Origin: Arabidopsis thaliana
Lineage: Eukaryota; Streptophyta; Magnoliopsida; Brassicales; Brassicaceae
Direction: 5' to 3'
NCBI RefSeq assembly: GCF_000001735.4
Contig: NC_003074.8
Span: 16,623,261 to 16,687,260, forward strand
Length of the DNA: 64,000 nt
Shown here: piece by piece, positions 57,245 to 64,000 of the stretch
Layout of the letters: every line of letters begins with the position of its first letter
Position numbering within the stretch: the first letter of the stretch is position 1
Program-made: the position numbers and the translations under genes
The notes under the pieces: generated by a model
The model's database searches: none
Seen by the model: only the letters and a program-made list of their open reading frames with translations
What the model was told of the DNA's origin: nothing

Positions 57245-58190
57245 TCATTCACCATCATAAAAATAACCTTGGCCAGTACGTGGACAACCAGTAGGACAAG
57301 TCACTTGACCCTTCTTCCATTCAACTCCACATTTGTAGCAAAATTGATACCCACATCTACAAAGGCCACAACGACATTACAATAAAACATAAACGTTTTG
57401 TCTCTAGTTATGTCTTAATTGAGTTAAATATGTATTATATGTACCTGCAAGTCATGTGGTTGCACCCTTGGTTAAGCTCAATCAAGTGTCGACACTTGAC
57501 ACATTGGCGCCATTTTTGATCGTTTGCTAGAAGCTTTAGCGTCAAGTCATCAAGTACAGGGTCAGGGTGAAGTTTCTTGTACTCAGCACACGATAAATCA
57601 GAATGCCATGGTACTTTACAATCAATGCAAACGAGTCCAGAACATTTGATACATGCACGGTCATTGGATTTATTAGACCGAGAAATCTCGGTTTTGGACA
57701 TCAATGTTGAACAGTTTATATATGGGCAATAGATTCTCTTTGCTAAAGGAATGGACTCTTCTTTCATCATGTGTTTCCATAGCTCAATCACCTTAGGTTT
57801 CAAAACCTTGAAACAGTTTTCAAGACTTAGTTTTAACTTGCATTCATAGTCAAGACATGTAGGCACAGTTCCGTTTCGCAGTTTCACTTCTACTAACTGA
57901 TTAACACAAGGATAGCAATGACGGTGAAGACATTTATCCATTACGAACATGCGATCGGCCTTGGTTTCTTCCAGACAAATGACACAAGTTTCTCCCTTCA
58001 TCTCTGAGGCCCTACTGGTTTGAGAAACAATTGCCTCTCTTGCAAGTTTAAAATCAAACTTGATATTGTTTTGAGAAACCAGAATAGCTTTACTAGAATC
58101 AAATTTTTGGCTAAGAAGTTGGACTTGTTCCAATAGTTGTTGGACAACTCGTTCCTGCTTTGGATTACATTTACTATTTGTTATCTGCAT
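57245..58190 (-). CDS. RING-IBR-RING (RBR) E3 ubiquitin ligase with intact catalytic cysteine
   Basis: Two exons, 57445-58190 and 57245-57356, give 285 residues. RING1 is complete: CVICLEETKADRMFVMDKCLHRHCYPCV. The IBR is present: YCPYINCSTLM, CIKCSGLVCIDCKVPWHS. RING2 reads [30 protein letters not shown], with the catalytic Cys and His of the Gly-Cys-Asn-His motif in place. It therefore looks able to form a ubiquitin thioester. The RNase H domain of its neighbours is missing. The chosen start, ATG at 58190, sits within TTTTTCAATGCAG, which looks like an old intron acceptor, so an ancestral upstream exon was probably lost. No hydrophobic tail; the C-terminus is CPTGCPRTGQGYFYDGE. An unseen upstream exon cannot be excluded. 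From memory At3g45470. Confidence 0.88.
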
Positions 58191-60002
58191 TGAAAAATCA
58201 GATTCATTCTTGTTAAACCAAATCAGATATATAAATTATTTCTCGCAAGAATTACAAGCCAGCAATTAATTCACAACAATCTAATTAATGGCAAAACATA
58301 AGAGAGAATATAATTTGTTTAGTTAAGAAGTACGTATAACTGAACTGCTCTGCTTTTTTTTTTTTGTATAAGAAACTATTTTCATTTAAAAAACTGCAAC
58401 TAATTTAGGGTCTCATGAATAATTTAAAGTGCATATTATGTCACACTGCACTAAGGACGTTTAACTTCTCCATTTTTGTCTTTTCATCTTGACAAATATT
58501 TATGTTTCATTCAATGTATGAAAATGTTGTAAGTTTTAAAGAAACTGATTCATTTAAGTACGCCCAACGGATTCTCGATAGTTTCTCGTTATAATGTTAT
58601 TATTATTTTTTTTTTTTAAAGTATACAGTAGTAGTTTTTCCTTGATATCCTTATTTTTAAAAGGGTGATTTGCAGATATATCACTTTTTCATTAAATAAT
58701 TAACTAACTAACACCATAAATTTATAAATGTAGTAAATAACCTTTAAGGGGTGTGAAAAGACATCACTGGCCTGGTGTTACGTTTGTCAGCGAGGAAGGA
58801 GAATGTTTAGTGTGAGCTGACGTGACTTTATTATTGGTGTTGAGGTGAGAAAAAAAATCAGGTGGTAGGAGAGAAGTCCTTTTTCTCTTTCTTTTTTCTT
58901 TACCCCTTCCCAATTGTAATTCATATTATCTAATCTTAAAAAAAATAATTCAAGTTCATGATATATCAATTAAAAAGTTGTATAGTTTTCTACATATATC
59001 ATGACTTAAATTTTCAAGGCAGACACAAAATAATTTAGATGTGAATAGTGTTGTCAATGAATAACATAACCTTTTATATAGATACACAATATTTTTTGAT
59101 GGAAAGATATTAAACCCTAAGGGATAATATATAGGGAACCCAATGGTTTAAATCTAAACCAATAATTAAATCACTTAACATCCTTAATTAAAAGAAATAA
59201 TTCATTTTAAAACGTATATAGAACAAGGTATACGGAAATAGTATATTTACAAATAGAATAGTATCTCTCAAATTGCAACAACAAAACTCAATTTCATCAC
59301 CAAGACACCAAGCGCAATAACGAAAGTCGACTCTCTGAATCCAAATTGTGTTCCTTCCTCTGTAATTCGAAACCCCCAGATCAAATCTCACCCAAAAGTA
59401 ATTAAGAGACTCTGATTTGAAAACAAAAATAAGTAACGATGTAGCTGTAAGGACTTTACTGGGGAGAAAGAGAGAGGGGGAGGGAAAAAGAAAGAGAGAG
59501 AAAGAGAGAGGGGGAGAGGGAGAAAGAGAGAGGAGAGAGAGAACGGAAGAGAGAGGTACACAGAAAGAGAGATGAGAGAAATAGATAGAAAGGTGAATTT
59601 GGAATTAATATACAAAATATAGAGGATATCAGTTTTTTTTTTTTTTATGATAGTTTCTTAATTATAAACTTTTTGTTGGTTAGTTTTGCCAATTTCCCTT
59701 TTTAAAATTCCCTTTTTGGTTTTTGACTTCGTTGTTTTTTTAGACTTTTAAAATATGCCTAAGAAATAGTTAAATAATTAATCATCCGAATATCAAGTAT
59801 AACCGAAAACGTAGCATACGATTAGAAAAGATCTTAAAACTCTTAGAATTAAAAATAAAAAAGAGATAAAAAGTGTTTCAAAACAACAACTATTAATCTA
59901 TGTGTTAATCAAAACACATAGACTAAACACCATACCAATCCATCTAAATAGTCACGGGGAGAACAAACACAACCACAACCCTAGCTAAGTACTTAAACAT
60001 TA
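58191..60002. other. Intergenic region between RBR genes, with a GA-rich tract
   Basis: AT-rich. A purine tract of GAGAGA/GGGAG lies at 59460-59580, and poly-T runs lie near 58350, 58600 and 59635. No RNase H-like exon is seen upstream of the 58190 start. No gene was recognised. Confidence 0.6.
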
Positions 60003-61353
60003 TCAGCTGTACTTAACTATGAGCATAAAACTAACAACTAAAAGACTTACGAAAGCAAGAAAAATGAGGACTATTGCTACCCAATCCATCACCTCTTGGA
60101 GATGATGAGAGCAACAACCTCCAAGCTTCCATTGAGCTCCACATGCATAGCAAAACTTATAGCCACACCTACACATCAACCACGAACATTACAGTAGCCG
60201 AAAACATAATCCAATTCCAAAGAGGATTCGGAAATCATAATGACTATAGAATGTGATTATAGATAATACCTGCAAGTTACAGGCATGCGTTCTTCCGATA
60301 GTTTTATCTTGTGTAGGCAACTTCTACATTGACGCCACACTGTTGTAATAGGCTCACGACCGGAACTCTTGTGTTCCTTGCACGACAAGTTACTATGCCA
60401 CGGAACTTTGCAGTTAATACAAAAGTGTTTGCGGCATTTATAGCAACATCTCCTAACTCCATCTTCTTCAGTAGATTCAGTGAGCTCCGTCTTCGACATC
60501 AAAGCCCAGCACCTTGGATTTGGGCAATGAAATCTGTCACATACAGGAATTGACTCCTCTTTGATCCTTTTTTCCCACATCTCTCTTTGTTTAGGTGTCA
60601 AAAGATGGTCACAGCTTCTAAGAGTTAGGTTTGATGTGCAGCCATCATGAGGACATCTCGGTAAACCTCCCTCGTTTAGACTGACTTCTATATGTTCCTT
60701 CATGCACTCCACACAGAAGTAATGACTGCATAAATCAGCGGAAAACATGTTCTCACCTTTGATACCATCGTTAAAACAGTTACCACAAGTCTTCTTCTGA
60801 GGCCTAGGTATGCTGATGTTAGAAACTAGTGTTTCCTTTGCAAGTTTATACACAAACTTAATTTCATTACTAGCCACAAGAAAAGGGATGCTAGATGAAA
60901 ATTGTTGTCTTATGCGTTGCACCTCATCCATTATCAAGGCGATTTTCTTATCCTTAGGCACAGATCTCCCCATGACCTAATTATTCAAGGCAAAACATCG
61001 ATTACGATATTGAAGCTAACGCATGTGAACCTAAATGAACAGCCAAGAAAACTTACCAATTCAAAAATCTCAGGATTATCAAAGAACATTGAGATATGAT
61101 TGATCCGAAAACTCACGGCTTTGGTTAGTCCTAGCTTCAATGCCATAAGCTCAGCCTCCCAAGCTGTAAAGTCGGGGTAATGAAGTGAAACTTTTTTCTT
61201 AAACAAGATACTATCATCCTCTTCTCTGTAAATTGCAACCCCAAATCCCGCCAATGAACCCTTGAAGTAAAGGTTGTACGAGTCAGAACTTGAACCGTCA
61301 GGTGAGGGTTTTCCAGTGGGGTTTGGGGCCATCTTCTCGTACTTTTTGTGCAA
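60003..61353 (-). CDS. RNase H-like / RING-IBR-RING fusion protein, catalytic Cys lost, hydrophobic tail
   Basis: Exons 61057-61353, 60270-60976 and 60003-60168 join in phase to 389 residues. N-terminal RNase H-like domain: YNLYFKG (Asp replaced by Lys), EAELMALKLGL, MFFDNPEIFEL. RING1 is complete: CGNCFNDGIKGENMFSADLC, HYFCVECM, CPHDGC. IBR: CDRFHCPNPRCW, CCYKCRKHFCINCKVPWHS. RING2 has CRSCLHKI and CRCGYKFCYACG, but the catalytic Gly-Cys-Asn-His is Glu-Arg-Met-Pro, so the ubiquitin-accepting Cys is Arg. The tail WVAIVLIFLAFVSLLVVSFML is a likely membrane anchor. It is a close paralogue of the 55420-56798 gene with identical exon layout. It could still bind E2 through RING1 without ligase activity (inference). 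From memory At3g45480. Confidence 0.9.
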
Positions 61354-62177
61354 ACTCTAAGATTATTTAGTGTTAAGGTAGGTTTTATGACTCGTAGAAC
61401 TCTCTTAAACAAATCTTATATGATAAGTTAAGGATAACTATTGAAACAAGAAACGAGAGAGAAATGGAAACTTAAAGCATATCTACTTGTTTAGATACTC
61501 TCACGAATATCTCAACAAAACATAATATTTTAAGAATTTTAATTATTTAATTAAATTTAAATTAGTGAGGGAAAAAAAACTAATTACTAAGATAAATGTG
61601 AAAAAACCCATAATATCCTATATAAGATATAAATGAAAAATGTGAAATGGGGTTCTTAATAAGATTATTACGGACCTTTTATTAAGCCTAACCAAATGTG
61701 AAATGGGGTTATTATAAGTAATTTCGGGGATTGGCAACTATTTGTTTCTCTTGAATAAATCAATACGTATTTTACCAATCATTAGGACTCTCGTCTCACT
61801 TATGTTTTTAATTAAAATTTTGGATAAATTAACAATAAGACATGAGTTCTTGATTTTTTTCCAAATACAAAGCTCCACAAATCAAAAGAATCAGAGACTA
61901 TAATTAGAGATAGAATATCAAATGAGAGTAAACATCATGGGACACAAACAAGGCAAGAGATCAGCGGCTAGACTTTTCGAGAGAGAAGCAATTTTTATAG
62001 GATTTTCTTAATCTTGTTTTACTTTTTTTTTTGTAAGTTAACAACATAACATTATTCTGTCAACAATATTCATTAATTTAATAGGTTTAGAAATGTAAAC
62101 CGGAAGTGAAAACGTTTACAAATCTGATGTCATAAATCATAAAGCTAGAGTTTCAGGCTAAAGAATGAGCTTGTATT
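61354..62177. other. Intergenic region right of the RBR gene
   Basis: AT-rich promoter side of the 61353 gene. Contains a repeated AAATGTGAAATGGGGTT unit at about 61638 and 61693. No gene was recognised. Confidence 0.55.
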
Positions 62178-62873
62178 AGTGTTTTCACGCTCGACTCGGA
62201 CTGTCCGGTCCGACCGGTTGAACCATGACCCAAACACTTTTTTTGTTTGGGTTTAGTTCTAAAACCCGAAAAATTTAAAACCAAAAAAATCCACAAAAAC
62301 TCACCATTAACCCATAACCTGGTGAACCGGTTGAATCGGTCGGTGTGGGTTTTAAAATATTTTCTTTATTTTGGAATAAAATATGGGATTTTAGATTTTA
62401 TTCAATCATTTTTAGAAATTTTTTCAGTTCATAAACTCATTTGATGTTTTAGATTTTGATGAAGACTTCACAATGCCGCCTTAATAAATGAATCGAATGG
62501 TGAGTGAGACACGCAATATTAGTTATGTGAATTCACCATGTTTTATTAGTTTATTTTCGTCATTGGTGATATCCTACTATATTTGTTACGGTATTAGACA
62601 TTTAGTTGGATTTTAAAAATTTAATCACTTTATTTTATTGTTTGATTACATATATATAAAATATATTTTTATTTTTTTGGTGTAAATGATTTTATATTTT
62701 ATTAAACATAATCTGATTTTATATTTTATAAACATGATATGATTATTTTAAATTAATAAGAACTCTAAAAACTCTATCATCTCTATTAATATTAAATTTA
62801 TTAAATAAATTTTAATCAGTTGACCCGTGGTTCAACCTAGTTGACCCGATGATCCAGTAACACAGAAGATAGC
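62178..62873. mobile_element. hAT-like non-autonomous element, older copy, right end missing
   Basis: About 700 bp that aligns end to end with the element at 62882-63638: AGTGTTTTCACGC..., GTCCGGTCCGACCGGTT, GTGTGGGTTTTAAAA and TTAGACATTTAGTTGGATTT. It stops before the right terminal repeat. No target duplication could be assigned. Confidence 0.65.
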
Positions 62874-62881
62874 CCTGTAAT

Positions 62882-63638
62882 CAGTGTTTTCACGCCCAAC
62901 CCGAACCGTCCGGTCCGACCGGTTAACCCGTGACCCGAACACTTTTCCGGTTTGGGTTTAGTGCTAAAACCCAACAAGTTCAAAACCGAAAAAACCCACA
63001 AAAACTCGCAATTAACCCGTGACCCGGTGAACCGGTTGAACCGGCCGGGTGTGGGTTTTAAAAAGTTCTCTTGATTTTACAATAAAATATGGGATTTTAG
63101 ACTTTATTCAATTATTTTTAAAAGTTTTTTCAGTTCTTAAATTCATTTGATGTTTTAGATTTTGTTGAACACTTTAAAATACCGCCTTAAAATTGAATCG
63201 AATGGTGAGAGAGACAACCGAGATTAGTTGTTTGAATTCACGATGTTTTATTAATTTATTTCTGTCATTGATGATCTCCTAATATATTTGTTACGGTGTT
63301 AGACATTTAGTTGGATTTCAAATTTTTAACCACTTTATTATTATTGTTTGATTTTTTCTATATATATATATATATATATATATATTTGGGTGTAAATGAT
63401 TTTATATTTTGTTAAACATAATATAATTTTATATTTGATTAAATATGATATGATTATTTTTGTTTTATATTTATAATACTAATTTTGTTTTTTATAAAAT
63501 ACTCTAAAATTTCTATTAATATTAAATTTATTAAATAAATTTTAACTAATTAACCTATGGTCCAACCCGGTTGACCTGATGACCCGGTGACCCAGAAGGT
63601 AGTCCGGTTCATCGTCCGGGTCGGGTTTAAAAACATTG
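62882..63638. mobile_element. hAT-type non-autonomous DNA transposon with perfect 8-bp target duplication
   Basis: 757 bp, flanked on both sides by CCTGTAAT (62874-62881 and 63639-63646). Ends are imperfect inverted repeats: CAGTGTTTTCACGCCCAACC on the left and CAATGTTTTTAAACCCGACC (reverse complement of the right end). The CA(R)TG end and 8-bp duplication are hAT features. The inside is non-coding and includes a (TA)n run at 63361-63384. It inserted at the broken end of the related copy to its left. Confidence 0.8.
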
Positions 63639-63805
63639 CCTGTAATTAAATGTTGTGGAATAGGAGAAAAGTAAAAAAAAAAAGGTTGACATTTTTGTAA
63701 AATGTGCAAAATGAAACTTAAATTAATCGAATAACAATATAGAAAATCCAAAGAAAGAAAATTCAAAACAACTTTGAAATCTATGTATTAATCCAAACAC
63801 AGAGA

Positions 63806-64000
63806 CTAAAGACTATAAAATTCAATGTAATCGGCATCGTAATTGGGCTTAGTGGGAGGATCAGGTAAACACCAATCACAACCACAACCGTAAGCCCAAG
63901 GATTATCATCTTCATCGTCATTATTGTCACCATCATGTCCATCATCATCGGCACTGGTTGTTTGAGAAACAATTGCTTCTCTTGCAAGTTCAAAGGCAAA
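63806..64000 (-). CDS. 3' end of a fourth RBR-family paralogue, apparently lacking its RING module
   Basis: The minus-strand frame entering from the right edge reads FAFELAREAIVSQTTSADDD, an acidic Asp/Asn run, then NPWAYGCGCDWCLPDPPTKPNY and DADYIEFYSL before the stop at 63806-63808. The first part matches the segment just before RING1 in the 57245-58190 gene (FDFKLAREAIVSQTSRASEM). Where RING1 should begin there is instead an acidic stretch and a short Cys-containing tail (CGCDWC). So this is a paralogue that is truncated or diverged after its N-terminal part. The start and most of the gene lie outside the window. No ATG is needed within it. Confidence 0.6.
   Translation of the reverse strand, partial: FAFELAREAIVSQTTSADDDGHDGDNNDDEDDNPWAYGCGCDWCLPDPPTKPNYDADYIEFYSL

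Noticed and set aside
59388-59615. Ser/Leu/Pro-rich open frame over a GA tract
   Set aside because: Low-complexity purine repeat read in one frame; no other support.
1-64000. tRNA, rRNA or other structured RNA genes
   Set aside because: No tRNA A/B box pairs with a cloverleaf or other known RNA signatures were noticed by eye. A covariance-model scan was not possible.

Overview
The window is plant nuclear DNA and reads as Arabidopsis thaliana chromosome 3, in the region I remember as At3g45300 to At3g45490. Locus numbers are from memory and were not searched. The evidence is spliced genes with short GT-AG introns, AT-rich spacers, a tandem array of legume-lectin receptor kinases, an aleurain-type protease beside isovaleryl-CoA dehydrogenase, and Arabidopsis-type Helitron, MULE and hAT debris.

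Layout. From 1 to 1588 (minus) is the 5' part of isovaleryl-CoA dehydrogenase. From 5444 to 7213 (minus) is an eight-exon aleurain-like vacuolar cysteine protease. A small two-span membrane protein lies at 8386-8886 (plus). The core of the window is a head-to-tail, minus-strand array of single-exon L-type lectin receptor kinases (clade I). Six copies begin near 11.2, 26.7, 32.8, 36.0, 39.5 and 43.6 kb, and a seventh, gutted copy lies at 44.9-45.35 kb. The second copy has lost 4 bases at its DFG motif. Two unrelated blocks interrupt the array. One is an 11.6-kb Mutator-like DNA transposon (12.6-24.2 kb), and the other is a GT47/exostosin-family glycosyltransferase gene (28.7-30.2 kb, plus).

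The Mutator-like element is the most unusual object here. It carries a MURA-type transposase, an apparently intact RPA-like OB-fold gene, a GRF zinc-finger gene, an unrecognised two-exon gene, and on the opposite strand a DUF1985-type gene with no protease domain. Its non-coding parts are full of a short GTTCAA-type motif whose orientation flips near the middle of the element. It resembles VANDAL elements, whose VANC proteins bind element-specific short repeats.

From 46.6 to 48.8 kb is a broken Ty3/gypsy retrotransposon remnant (minus). Next come a decayed intron-containing ClpC chaperone copy (49.7-51.6 kb), a repeat-bounded segment holding a VPS29 fragment (52.2-53.9 kb), and Helitron termini near 54.4-55.3 kb.

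The right end (55.4-64 kb, minus) is a cluster of RING-IBR-RING proteins. Two of them join an RNase H-like N-terminal domain to an RBR module that lacks the catalytic cysteine and ends in a hydrophobic tail. A third keeps the catalytic cysteine but has lost the RNase H exon. A fourth, truncated paralogue runs off the window. A hAT-type non-autonomous element with a perfect 8-bp target duplication lies at 62.9-63.6 kb.

The genes do not form one pathway. The window is a receptor-kinase and E3-like tandem-duplication region with conserved single-copy genes on its left edge and heavy transposon traffic between paralogues.
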